From a virus, in IMG/VR virus record IMGVR_UViG_3300047287_000420, positions 1-64,000 of that record: a stretch of DNA of 64,000 nucleotides; one strand, given 5' to 3'. Both the position numbers and the translations under genes were made by a program. Positions within the stretch are counted from its first letter, which is position 1. Every line of letters begins with the position of its first letter. The notes beneath the pieces are model-generated. The model saw only the letters and a list, made by a program, of their open reading frames with translations, was not told where the DNA came from and did no database searches. This document shows, in pieces, positions 16,658 to 23,816 of the stretch.

Positions 16658-17511
16658 TGTGCGTAATCTGTAAAACCAGCAAATTCTTCAGCCAGTCTTT
16701 CCTTACGACCTAAACGATCCTTGATCAGGTTCTGCGCTAAGACGGGATTCTTAGAAACCCATTCACGCATATTGTCCCCAGTCATCCCTCCGGTGACGCC
16801 AAGCTCAATCATGCTGCGCATAAGCTCAGCGGTCCGTTCCTGGTTTGCGGCTTTTGCAAGCATCTCAGTTTCCACGGCCTTCCTGATTTGCTCTTGAGAT
16901 TGAGGAACAGGGCTGGCTGGGACAGGCCGACTAACAGGTGCATGAGATTCCTCGAGCGGACGTCGGGATGCGGGTGCGACAGCGTTGCGTTGGGGCTGAG
17001 GAGCAGCAGTTTCAGCTTCAGCTACGGTGGGCTTAAACCGATCAATACGGTAATCACCAACTAATACAGTCCCGTCGCTGTACATCACAGGACGCGGGGG
17101 GCCATAATCATCAGCAATATAAGTATTAGGAGGACGGCGAGCCAGAGACGCTTCAAAAGCTTTCTGCTTTTCGATACGAGAGATCATATCCTCTCGCGAC
17201 TTGTACCCTAAATTCCGCCAATTTCCATACTGATCATCACTCTGAGGCGTGCTTCCGGCTAAACCAGCCGTCATCATCAGAGGGCCAGACGTTAAATAGA
17301 GACCAACGTCAGCAAGTTTTTTAACAGGGTTCTCCTCAGGCAGAACAGCGCTGACGATAGCTCCACCGATCTCAGGCTTAAAACCAATCATCGGACGCAC
17401 GAAAGGCGCATCCATAGTTTTAAGGGCTTGCCCAGCTAAACGTTTCAGACCAGAGGTTCCCTGGGAAGCCGCTCGAGTAACAGTATTCCTGAGATCCTCG
17501 AACCAGCCCAT
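16654..17511 (-). CDS. Virion-type hypothetical protein
   Basis: 285 aa. Amphipathic N-terminus (WFEDLRNTVTRAASQGTSGL), hydrophobic patch IGGAIVSAVLPEENPV and LYLTSGPLMMTAGLAGS, Pro-rich central linker, helical C-terminus. Pattern (membrane-active head, linker, coiled tail) matches the internal-virion-like proteins at 6570 and 7328. No catalytic motif. Confidence 0.7.
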   Translation of the reverse strand: MGWFEDLRNTVTRAASQGTSGLKRLAGQALKTMDAPFVRPMIGFKPEIGGAIVSAVLPEENPVKKLADVGLYLTSGPLMMTAGLAGSTPQSDDQYGNWRNLGYKSREDMISRIEKQKAFEASLARRPPNTYIADDYGPPRPVMYSDGTVLVGDYRIDRFKPTVAEAETAAPQPQRNAVAPASRRPLEESHAPVSRPVPASPVPQSQEQIRKAVETEMLAKAANQERTAELMRSMIELGVTGGMTGDNMREWVSKNPVLAQNLIKDRLGRKERLAEEFAGFTDYAQ

Positions 17512-17630
17512 TTAACCTAATTATCCCTGAGAACTAATTATAAGCCAGCTATAAAACCAAATAAATAGGGGCCGTTAGGCCCCAGTAGTCCCCTTGTCCA
17601 ACGTCCCTAGGCAGGAACTCTGACATTCTA

Positions 17631-17704
17631 GTCGCGAGGGACGGATTTGAACCGCCCATTTCTGAGCTGTCTGCTCAGCGTTCTACCCCTTGAACTACTC
17701 ACGC
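17631..17704 (-). tRNA. Aberrant tRNA-like gene (anticodon position reads GAC)
   Basis: On the complement: D-arm TAGTTCAAGGGGTAGAAC, perfect 5-bp anticodon stem CTGAG/CTCAG, T-arm GGCGG-TTCAAAT-CCGTC. The loop CAGACAG has A where U33 should be and would give anticodon GAC (valine). The acceptor ends pair over only 6 bp (CGTGAG/CTCGCG) and only if one extra base is allowed after the T-stem. Either a decayed tRNA or one with a non-tRNA job. Confidence 0.55.
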
Positions 17705-17737
17705 AGCCCGATGCTAAGAGCAGAGCGGGAACACGAA

Positions 17738-17899
17738 TCACTTTAGCGTGGTGTTCTCGTGCGAATAACGAGGATCTATTACCACGCCTCGATAAACACA
17801 CCGAGGGCTTGCTTCACGGGTCGTTTTTTCCCACTCGAGCACCTCTTTCTGGTGCTCAATGGTGTCGTACTGTTTACCGCGATACGTTAAAACAGTCAT
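17738..17899 (-). CDS. DUF4278-like small protein
   Basis: 53 aa from the ATG at 17899. Begins MTVLTYRGKQYDTIEHQ and ends with CVYRGVVIDPRYSHENTT: the two YRG motifs, one at each end, match the DUF4278 family common in cyanobacteria and their phages. Function of the family is unknown. It lies 33 bp upstream of the tRNA-like gene on the same strand. Confidence 0.68.
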   Translation of the reverse strand: MTVLTYRGKQYDTIEHQKEVLEWEKTTREASPRCVYRGVVIDPRYSHENTTLK

Positions 17900-18031
17900 G
17901 GGTGTCCTGTAACTTCCAATATTGTAAAAATTGGTAGCGCTTGATACTGTATTACTGCTATACAAAACACATATTAAACTGTTAAACCCAGACTTCAGTC
18001 GTAGAATTTATGTGTACTCTGCACTCCTCCC

Positions 18032-18250
18032 GTGGCAAGGGAGTGGAACACACCTGTTCGCGAGCCCTGGAACGGGATGATTAAAGCATCACTGGATGCT
18101 ATAGACCGACATAACGACCACTACTTAAAAACAAACAACTATAAACACCTAGTAGCTGCACACTATTTAAGACAGTATGTGTCGTATGTAAAAGATATGA
18201 TAATAGAAATTGAAAAAAATGATTATTTAGATAACATCACTACCACCTAA
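18032..18250 (+). CDS. Small hypothetical protein
   Basis: 72 aa, GTG start. Sequence WNTPVREPWNGMIKASLDAI with later HLVAAHYLRQYVSYVKDMII is mostly helical. Overlaps the convergent gene at 18227 by 24 bases. No motif with known function. Confidence 0.6.
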   Translation: MAREWNTPVREPWNGMIKASLDAIDRHNDHYLKTNNYKHLVAAHYLRQYVSYVKDMIIEIEKNDYLDNITTT

Positions 18251-18790
18251 CGGAGATGGACCGTAATAAGGATTACCGCCGGGTAGCGGCGTTCCTTGAC
18301 GATCTCGATTAAATAAATTCAGAAAGCCTTCTCGATAGGAACGATTAAATCGGTTTGGAATTTCATCAACAACTTCGCCAGTACTTTCCAAAATTTCCTG
18401 CCATCGTGGTTTTTGATAAGCTCCTTGTGCAGGTCGTGGAGCAGCTTGAGCTAAAGGACTTTGAGGGCTTGTGAGTAAGAAACGATCTCGGTCTAAAAAT
18501 TCACCTGGATAAGCAGGACCTGGCTTACGAAACTCATCTAAGTTAAGTTTATTGGGGTCAACGCGAAAACCAGGCGTAGGGTTTTGCTGATTGATCATAT
18601 ATTCAAAAAATTCTTGCTCACGAGGATCACCTAACTGATTAGGAATATTCAACCCTTTGTTTAAATACTGCTCCAAGAAGGAGTACCGGTCTACTTGCCC
18701 TGAATAATCGGGAGTGACACCATACCCACGCGGTGCGTCAGTGTGCCCAAAGACATCAGGAGCGTAGTAAGACACCTTTATATAAGGCAC
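18227..18790 (-). CDS. Virion-type hypothetical protein
   Basis: 187 aa, rich in Pro, Tyr, Asn and Gly; ends GNPYYGPSPLGGSDVI. Contains SFLEQYLNKGLNIPNQLGDP and a central FRKPGPAYPGEFLDRDRFLL. Disordered, structural-type composition, no enzyme motif. Confidence 0.68.
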   Translation of the reverse strand: MPYIKVSYYAPDVFGHTDAPRGYGVTPDYSGQVDRYSFLEQYLNKGLNIPNQLGDPREQEFFEYMINQQNPTPGFRVDPNKLNLDEFRKPGPAYPGEFLDRDRFLLTSPQSPLAQAAPRPAQGAYQKPRWQEILESTGEVVDEIPNRFNRSYREGFLNLFNRDRQGTPLPGGNPYYGPSPLGGSDVI

Positions 18791-18837
18791 AAAGTACTGT
18801 ATACCAAGCTTAGAACAAAATCTCAGTCAAAAAATAA

Positions 18838-19158
18838 CTAATCTTCGCCTGTACCTCTGAACCATTTCCGTTTTTCAGCGAACCACTCAGCCAAAGTGAC
18901 GGGATCCTGGGCTCCACTAAGGTAAGTAGCCGGATCAGGATCCCCCAAATCCATTTTTTGCATGAAATCATCTAAAGTCCCATCCTGAAAAGCACCGTGG
19001 ATACCTTCACGACGTGCTTTACGAAGCATAGCGTCTACAGAATGGTTACATTTAGCCCATTTTTGTATCCACTCCATATCCTTGAACTGAACTTCCTCTC
19101 CCTTCGCTATCCGTTGGCAGATAAATTCAACTTTTTGACGCACTTCTGTAGAAAGCAT
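18838..19158 (-). CDS. Small hypothetical phage protein
   Basis: 106 aa, helical. Core KDMEWIQKWAKCNHSVDAML followed by ARREGIHGAF and a C-terminal PATYLSGAQDPVTLAEWFAE. I recognise the general pattern from cyanophage hypothetical proteins but no function. Confidence 0.7.
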   Translation of the reverse strand: MLSTEVRQKVEFICQRIAKGEEVQFKDMEWIQKWAKCNHSVDAMLRKARREGIHGAFQDGTLDDFMQKMDLGDPDPATYLSGAQDPVTLAEWFAEKRKWFRGTGED

Positions 19159-19240
19159 TCGATTGCACGAACCTTTCTACCAGCTTAGGTGTCTTTAAAA
19201 GGTTTAAACCGCGTCCACGTGGCGCCGAAAATTTTTTTGA

Positions 19241-19313
19241 TGGGGGTCGCGAGGATCGAACTCGCCTGAAATCGATTATGAGTCGACCGCTTTCACCAGA
19301 TAGCTAGACCCCC
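19241..19313 (-). tRNA. tRNA-Met or tRNA-Ile2 (CAU anticodon)
   Basis: 73 nt on the complement. Perfect acceptor stem GGGGGTC/GACCCCC, anticodon stem GTCGA/TCGAT with loop CTCATAA (anticodon CAU), T-arm GCGAG-TTCGATC-CTCGC. The G1-C72 pair excludes an initiator tRNA. CAU can be elongator Met or, after lysidine modification, Ile reading AUA; identity cannot be settled by eye. No encoded CCA. Confidence 0.93.
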
Positions 19314-19322
19314 AGCCCTGCC

Positions 19323-19353
19323 ACTATACTGACAATGGACCTTTTGGGGTCAA
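19323..19353 (-). promoter_or_regulatory. Promoter candidate for the CAU tRNA
   Basis: On the complement: -35 TTGACC (19348-19353) and -10 TATAGT (19323-19328), spacer 19 bp, ten bases upstream of the tRNA. The spacer is longer than ideal. Confidence 0.45.
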
Positions 19354-19472
19354 TTTACCCCGCCGAAAACCATAGGTATCTCGCCCGCGTCGTCGCGTAA
19401 GCTCTCTATTTAAAAAAAAGAGCGGAAATTGCGGGCAGCATGATGCCATGATGGCACAGTATAACACTGCCG

Positions 19473-19501
19473 TTGTTGTATCTTACTCTATTGTTTATTG
19501 T
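19473..19501 (+). promoter_or_regulatory. Weak promoter candidate for the structured RNA
   Basis: TTGTTG (19473-19478), 17-bp spacer, TATTGT (19496-19501). Weak match, but it is the best arrangement in the AT-rich 19470-19560 stretch before the structured region and would start RNA near 19508. Confidence 0.25.
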
Positions 19502-19521
19502 TTACATACAGCACTGTTTAA

Positions 19522-19538
19522 TTCTTTCTACGGTCATC
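19522..19538 (+). repeat. Direct repeat copy 1 (TTCTTTCTACGGTCATC)
   Basis: 17-base sequence, repeated exactly at 20429-20445; its last 13 bases recur at 23871-23883. Copy 1 sits just before the structured RNA, in what would be its 5' leader. Confidence 0.85.
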
Positions 19539-19559
19539 AGGGGGTAGTTCTTTATTCTT

Positions 19560-20610
19560 ATTAAGATCTGCTCACCGTGTGCTACCATCGCGCGCGTCGC
19601 GGGCGCGGTTCCATCTCTTGCGCACTGAGCGCACACAGTGTGCCAATCCGCAATCCGGTTGCAAGGGGTTGACCTAGTGGCCTCGGCGTGGTGATGATGG
19701 GCACAAGCCGATCGGGAAGCCGAGAGGCGGAACCTGGACAATCCGACAGCACCACGCCAGCCCCGGCGCGATCCGGCGGTTGATCAGCCAAGGCCTGCGA
19801 ACCTACGCGTTCCCCCTTGTGCCGATCGCCAACCCGTCACACCATCGTTCCGACAGGCTCCGCATCATGCTGTAGGATTCCAGCAACGGCCCGAGAGGGT
19901 CGACGACATAGGACAGCCGTCCGTCAAGACTGACGCCCACCAGGGTGAGAGCAGACCCATAAGGGATCGCACCTGGTAGTAGTGGCTGGCAGTTAGGCGG
20001 GCGGGGACCGATACCCTCAGATGCTAGTAATCAGAGGCGGGGTGTGCCCACAAGCTCTCGCGAGCCTAAGCCCCTTGCCCCCACTAGAATCTCCCGCTCA
20101 CCCGACGATGGCCTGCGAGTCACGTTAAGGGAGGCCTGGAGCTAGTGGCTTGCCCGAGAGGCCCTTGGTCCCATGCTCAAAGTATTTATCTTTGGCAGGT
20201 TGTCGATAGTTAAGTCCCCAGACTTGCGAGCTTGTGACTAACGCAGTAGCCCAGTGAGAATCAGATTCCCGGCTATTTGTATCGTTGCAACCTTTATAGA
20301 TCTGGTGTGGCCTGACGCAATAGCCCGTCCTACCCAGCTCGGGCACAATTTAACTTTCTCAAACGCAGGGATGCTGTGTCCAGAGTATCTGTCCCTCACA
20401 CAGGTACGCTGGACAAAGCCCGTAGGAGTTCTTTCTACGGTCATCGTCTCTGCAGCCAAGCCCGCAAGCCTTTAATTTTGCAGGTTTGGCACAATTTAAT
20501 AGCTTTTGTGCGCATAATGTGCGCCATAACTGACTTTAATTTGAGGTCAGTTTCCCGATTTCACTCTTTAGTGGGGCCTGGTATTACCTACCGGGCTCTA
20601 CTTAAAGGTG
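19560..20610 (+). ncRNA. Candidate giant structured noncoding RNA (GOLLD/ROOL-like in size and context)
   Basis: About 1.05 kb with no convincing gene on either strand, GC-richer than its flanks, next to a tRNA. Complementary pairs: 19587-19593/19603-19609; 19685-19693/19750-19758 (9 bp); 19700-19707/19815-19822 (8 bp, crossing the previous stem: a pseudoknot); 19887-19892/19897-19902 closed by a GAGA tetraloop; 20081-20087/20142-20148; 20177-20182/20190-20195; 20212-20216/20221-20225; 20245-20251/20271-20277; 20377-20383/20409-20415 enclosing 20385-20392/20400-20407; 20420-20425/20435-20440; 20528-20534/20546-20552; 20576-20582/20590-20596. Six of these stems contain a G-T pair in the plus sense, which would be A-C mismatches in the complement, so the RNA is read from the plus strand. 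GOLLD and ROOL RNAs are large phage-associated RNAs, GOLLD often beside tRNAs. Membership is inference; ends are approximate. Confidence 0.72.
20429..20445 (+). repeat. Direct repeat copy 2 (TTCTTTCTACGGTCATC)
   Basis: Exact 17-base copy of 19522-19538, 907 bp downstream. Here CTACGG (20435-20440) can pair with CCGTAG (20420-20425) to make a 6-bp hairpin; CCGTAG could pair equally with copy 1. Confidence 0.85.
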
Positions 20611-20692
20611 GGATTCTTTGTATTCGTGATCACATTTGATCATGGTGCAAAGTTTCGTTTCTGCGTTTGTGTGTGACGCTCTCACTGTGTGT

Positions 20693-20722
20693 TACGATGC
20701 ACACTGAGGGCCTCTACCCTCA
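20693..20722 (+). promoter_or_regulatory. Weak -10 element followed by a perfect 6-bp hairpin
   Basis: TACGAT (20693-20698) could be a -10 element with only a poor -35 upstream. Six bases later TGAGGG/CCCTCA (20705-20710 with 20717-20722, loop CCTCTA) forms a hairpin followed by CCTTTTAG. It may be the 5' hairpin of the early transcript or an attenuator or terminator for RNA coming from upstream. Confidence 0.4.
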
Positions 20723-20752
20723 CCTTTTAGTACAGTTTCACAGGTACATCGT

Positions 20753-21058
20753 ATGACTGAACTGACAATTAAGACCAACAATCAGCCACGCCCGCTGTTC
20801 AATCCCTGCGAACTTTCGCAGTCTCAGCGTGCCAAACTGCGCCACCAATTTGATTGGATGAGCGATGAAGAGTTTGACCACAACTGTTCATTCTTTCTCT
20901 ATCGCGGTTGGTATTACAACCTCTCTGACTTCCTGACTAACACTAACCCTGACGGTCCGTTTAAGGGTTGGCACGGTATCGCTAGCGATTCTTACTTCAG
21001 CGGAACGCTAGTCAAACTGTGCGGCAACGATGTTGTCGTCGGTCGCTATTGCTGCTGA
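20753..21058 (+). CDS. Conserved-type cyanophage hypothetical protein
   Basis: 101 aa. Sequence SQRAKLRHQFDWMSDEEFDH, FFLYRGWYYNLSDFL and GWHGIASDSYFSGTLVKLCG resembles a small phage family of unknown function that I recall with the same RGWYYNLSDF and SDSYFSG landmarks. First gene of the early plus-strand cluster. Confidence 0.72.
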   Translation: MTELTIKTNNQPRPLFNPCELSQSQRAKLRHQFDWMSDEEFDHNCSFFLYRGWYYNLSDFLTNTNPDGPFKGWHGIASDSYFSGTLVKLCGNDVVVGRYCC

Positions 21059-21089
21059 TAACTGTAACTAACACCATCGCAATCTGATC

Positions 21090-21488
21090 ATGACAACCAC
21101 ATTCACACAATCCAAACTCGAATGGAGTGCTTATTGGCAGTGGGATGGTGAGCCTGAGATCGGTGGAATCTACACTCAGGACGTTAGTTTTTACACAGAC
21201 GATAATTATAAGTTCACTGTGTCATTCCGTATCGGTGAGGGTAGGACTCTTGGCCTACTGTTCGCCGAGGTTATAACTGTTAATCCACAGTTTGAAACAC
21301 AGACAATGCACTATTGTTTCGGTCAGTTCTACAGAAACTCTGGAGCTAAGGTGTTCACACAGTTTGCACTTGATCACTTTATGCAAACTGAAACGTGGTC
21401 TGCGTGCCCGTCGTTTAACTGCGTTGATTACATCAACGGCGACCCATACACCCTCTCGGGTGATGAAATTGTTAGCGACATTGATTGA
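21090..21488 (+). CDS. Hypothetical protein
   Basis: 132 aa, rich in aromatic residues and beta-prone (SAYWQWDGEPEIGGIYTQDV, then KFTVSFRIGEGRTLGLLFAE). No motif known to me. The start is in a TGATCATG context without a Shine-Dalgarno sequence. Confidence 0.7.
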   Translation: MTTTFTQSKLEWSAYWQWDGEPEIGGIYTQDVSFYTDDNYKFTVSFRIGEGRTLGLLFAEVITVNPQFETQTMHYCFGQFYRNSGAKVFTQFALDHFMQTETWSACPSFNCVDYINGDPYTLSGDEIVSDID

Positions 21489-21490
21489 TC

Positions 21491-21652
21491 ATGCAACCGA
21501 TCCCGCACTTTAACTTCGTTAGTCGTCGCGAGGTTGAGTTTACTCTCGCTGCGCTTAATCGACTCGCACAATCTGGCGAGATTGATCCTATTGAGCAAGA
21601 CGAGTTTTACAACTTCTTAGACGCTTTTCAAACATTCGCCCTGCAAGTCTGA
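21491..21652 (+). CDS. 53-aa hypothetical protein
   Basis: ATG at 21491, three bases after the previous stop, TGA at 21650-21652, six bases before the next start. Helical, acidic: FVSRREVEFTLAALNRLAQS, then IDPIEQDEFYNFLDAFQTFA. Perfect fit in an otherwise empty gap of a tightly packed operon supports it being real. Confidence 0.65.
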   Translation: MQPIPHFNFVSRREVEFTLAALNRLAQSGEIDPIEQDEFYNFLDAFQTFALQV

Positions 21653-21657
21653 TCACA

Positions 21658-21969
21658 ATGGCTTACACAATCGACACAGTTGCTGCACGCGAACTAGAAG
21701 TGTACGCAGTCAACTTCTCATCTGCTCACTACAACACAGTGGGCAAGACTCTATCTAAGTTCTACAAGCAAGGTACATTCAGTCTCGACCGGGCTATTGC
21801 TTACATTGAGCGTTATTTACTTGTGCCAGCTGCTAAAGATTACAAACTCTGCTACGGCTCTATGTCTACATCGTGGAACTCTATGTTTCCCAAACCTGAG
21901 CGCCTTGTGGCTGCAGAATCTATCGCCCACAGCTTCGTTTCTGAGTTTCGTTTAGGTAACTTCTGGTGA
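21658..21969 (+). CDS. Hypothetical protein
   Basis: 103 aa. AYTIDTVAARELEVYAVNFS, KTLSKFYKQGTFSLDRAIAY, then a C-terminal PERLVAAESIAHSFVSEFRL. Helical; pattern seen in other phage small proteins but without known function. TGATG overlap with the next gene. Confidence 0.7.
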   Translation: MAYTIDTVAARELEVYAVNFSSAHYNTVGKTLSKFYKQGTFSLDRAIAYIERYLLVPAAKDYKLCYGSMSTSWNSMFPKPERLVAAESIAHSFVSEFRLGNFW

Positions 21970-22193
21970 TGACTAACAACATCGACGACACTTACATCAT
22001 CATGGACGATCTCATCAACAAGCAATTCACCATACAGCGTGATGTTCTGGCTAGCTGGAATGAACTACACAAGATGAAGCTCAAGCACGAGGCTTTGTTA
22101 TCCGAACTGCGCAACGTTCGTGAGCAGATTAAGTATGAATCAGAGCCTTCTCTGTTTGATCAAATGTTCGGCGAAGTAGAACCTAACCGCTAA
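21969..22193 (+). CDS. Small coiled-coil protein
   Basis: 74 aa from the ATG at 21969 (overlaps the previous TGA). Long helix with heptad-like spacing, SWNELHKMKLKHEALLSELR. Acidic C-terminus. Function unknown. Confidence 0.65.
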   Translation: MTNNIDDTYIIMDDLINKQFTIQRDVLASWNELHKMKLKHEALLSELRNVREQIKYESEPSLFDQMFGEVEPNR

Positions 22194-22228
22194 CGCGGGC
22201 CAACTCACACAATACCAACAACATCACC
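22187..22228 (+). repeat. Hairpin plus repeated leader, copy 1
   Basis: CCGC-TAAC-GCGG hairpin (22187-22198) at the end of one gene, followed by CCAACTCACACAAT and a CAACATCACC leader directly before the ATG at 22229. The same arrangement recurs at 23447-23489. Confidence 0.6.
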
Positions 22229-22510
22229 ATGAAACTTTCCGTCTTTGATCTTCATCGTGGCTGCACAGAATACGTACAACTACCGTCAGGTAGGTGCGTT
22301 AATGTCCACGTTGCTCGCTTAGCTAACACCACAGAGGTTCACGTTCAAGCTAACAACGAACAGTGGCCGCAAGAATACAGCGACACGTTTCTACATTGCA
22401 AGCGTTGTGTGAATGTGTTTCACAGTGCATCGAAGTCACTAACTCACGAAGACATTGAGTATCTACAGGATCGCTACTTCCGTCCCTACGAAGAACTTAC
22501 CTTCGCCTGA
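22229..22510 (+). CDS. Hypothetical protein
   Basis: 93 aa. SVFDLHRGCTEYVQLPSGRC, later HCKRCVNVFHSASKSLTHED. Cys residues at both ends of the centre could form a metal site, but there is no recognised family. Preceded by the repeated leader, so it may be regulated like the RlpA-like gene at 23490. Confidence 0.68.
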   Translation: MKLSVFDLHRGCTEYVQLPSGRCVNVHVARLANTTEVHVQANNEQWPQEYSDTFLHCKRCVNVFHSASKSLTHEDIEYLQDRYFRPYEELTFA

Positions 22511-22512
22511 CT

Positions 22513-22713
22513 ATGTTTAAGCAACTCAAAGTAAATCTCACAATCTCCGCTGAACAACTCGAACTCTTGCACTTTCTTCTATGTAACGACCGCATGAGAA
22601 TCATGCGTGACAATCCAGACTCATTCAACAATCCTGGCTCTTATGCGGAACAGATCGAACAACTGTGGGCTTTAGTTACCCACACTCGTGACAACAACCT
22701 AACCGCTGACTAA
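22513..22713 (+). CDS. Small hypothetical protein
   Basis: 66 aa, helical: FKQLKVNLTISAEQLELLHF followed by a short basic stretch and SYAEQIEQLWALVTHTR. Two bases after the upstream gene. Function unknown. Confidence 0.65.
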   Translation: MFKQLKVNLTISAEQLELLHFLLCNDRMRIMRDNPDSFNNPGSYAEQIEQLWALVTHTRDNNLTAD

Positions 22714-22715
22714 TC

Positions 22716-22913
22716 ATGCAACTTCAAGTAACTGAGATCGAGTTCGACTTCGATGATGAGGATCCTGTGACTGCTGAGTATGCACAGTTTATGCACACTG
22801 AAACTATCGGCCAGATCTGGGAAGTCGACGACGAAGATGATCTCATCGAAGAGATAACTTGCGCTACAGGTTGGTGTATCAAGTCAATCAACTACCGTCA
22901 CATTCTCACCTGA
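22716..22913 (+). CDS. Small acidic hypothetical protein
   Basis: 65 aa, very acidic: EIEFDFDDEDPVTAEYAQF and WEVDDEDDLIEEITCATGWC. Acidic small early proteins in phages often bind host nucleic-acid enzymes, but that is speculation here. Confidence 0.65.
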   Translation: MQLQVTEIEFDFDDEDPVTAEYAQFMHTETIGQIWEVDDEDDLIEEITCATGWCIKSINYRHILT

Positions 22914-22915
22914 TC

Positions 22916-23083
22916 ATGTACTACATCCAACGCCGTTCAATCAACCACAACTACCTAGAAACTGTTGACGAGTTCGAGTCTCACAAAGAGGCTAAAGCCA
23001 CGCTGCATGAGTATCAAATCTGTGATTACTCAGCCGACTACTACATCAGTTCACGTTGCTGTAAAGCATGGAGGGAATCGTGA
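22916..23083 (+). CDS. Small hypothetical protein
   Basis: 55 aa from the ATG at 22916, in the TGATCATG context right after the previous stop; a longer upstream reading overlaps the previous gene and is rejected. YYIQRRSINHNYLETVDEFE, ends with RCCKAWRES. Function unknown. Confidence 0.65.
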   Translation: MYYIQRRSINHNYLETVDEFESHKEAKATLHEYQICDYSADYYISSRCCKAWRES

Positions 23084-23259
23084 CACAGACACAGTTTGAC
23101 AAACTCTACACAGCTATCTACGAAGCTTATGAGTTTGCAGCACTTAAAGATGAGTACATTCGGTCGACTTTAGGTGACGCGCTTGATCACATGATCTTGC
23201 TCAAACAGCAGAAACTTATCTACCCAGACAATGAAACAATCAGCCAACCTAGTCCGTGA
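23080..23259 (+). CDS. Small hypothetical protein with a true Shine-Dalgarno site
   Basis: 59 aa from GTG at 23080, overlapping the previous stop (GTGA) and preceded by GGAGG at 23070-23074, one of the few clear ribosome-binding sites in this cluster. Helical: TQFDKLYTAIYEAYEFAALK. Function unknown. Confidence 0.62.
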   Translation: MTQTQFDKLYTAIYEAYEFAALKDEYIRSTLGDALDHMILLKQQKLIYPDNETISQPSP

Positions 23260-23446
23260 ACAAACTAGAGCAATAGATCTGTGGACACTACTGCACGATG
23301 CTGAGCAACTTGTAGTTAATCACGAGTATCTCCACGCTCGTATGCACCAACGTCTACAAGATCTTATGAATGTCGTTGAGTCTTATCAAGAAGCGATTGA
23401 GCTAAAGCTTGAGCAAGACAACATCGACAGCGACTACTTAGCTTAA
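23231..23446 (+). CDS. Small helical hypothetical protein
   Basis: 71 aa: IDLWTLLHDAEQLVVNHEYL, then HQRLQDLMNVVESYQEAIEL. Overlaps the previous gene by 29 bases. Coiled-coil-like. Function unknown. Confidence 0.62.
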   Translation: MKQSANLVREQTRAIDLWTLLHDAEQLVVNHEYLHARMHQRLQDLMNVVESYQEAIELKLEQDNIDSDYLA

Positions 23447-23489
23447 CCCGCTAGCGCGGGGCCAACTCACACAATCACTTCAACATCAC
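23447..23489 (+). repeat. Hairpin plus repeated leader, copy 2
   Basis: CCCGC-TAGC-GCGGG hairpin (23447-23460), then GCCAACTCACACAATCACTT and CAACATCAC before the ATG at 23490. Matches the arrangement at 22187-22228 almost base for base, suggesting a shared translational or processing signal. Confidence 0.65.
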
Positions 23490-23807
23490 ATGAAACGATT
23501 GCTTTTGTTGTTCCCTATGATGTTCATCAACCCAGTTAGTGCTCGCCCAGTTACTGCAACTGTTTACCACGAGTGGTATCACGCGAGAGAAACTTACTGC
23601 GGTCAAACTTACCAGCATTGGGGTATTTCAGCTGCTCACCCTTGGCTACCTTGCGGCACAAAGGTTCGCGTTCAGCACAAAGGCCGAAGCCTAACTGTAC
23701 CGATCACAGATCGCTGTGAATGTAACTCGATCGACTTGTCGGCTGGCGCAGCCTATCGCCTAGGTGTACCGATTAATGGTATCGCAACAGTATCCATACA
23801 CTACTAG
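23490..23807 (+). CDS. Secreted RlpA-like double-psi beta-barrel protein
   Basis: 105 aa. Signal peptide RLLLLFPMMFINPVSA, then the RlpA/DPBB core: GISAAHPWLPCGTKVRVQHK, LTVPITDRCECNSIDLSAGA and YRLGVPINGIATVSI. The T-D-R-x-C and D-L-S motifs match RlpA-type lytic transglycosylases and 3D-domain proteins. It would act on periplasmic peptidoglycan. An early phage gene of this type may weaken or remodel the wall; lytic activity itself is unproven. Confidence 0.85.
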   Translation: MKRLLLLFPMMFINPVSARPVTATVYHEWYHARETYCGQTYQHWGISAAHPWLPCGTKVRVQHKGRSLTVPITDRCECNSIDLSAGAAYRLGVPINGIATVSIHY

Positions 23808-23816
23808 CACAGTGCC

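Noticed and set aside
20020-20042. CTAGTAATC stretch resembling a conserved 16S rRNA segment
   Set aside because: Only nine to ten bases match and the flanks differ; it is part of a local CCTC/GAGG stem, not an rRNA fragment.
19502-20639. Several short reading frames on both strands across 19502-20639
   Set aside because: They lack start signals, overlap each other in conflicting frames, have atypical composition, and cut across the stems of the structured RNA.
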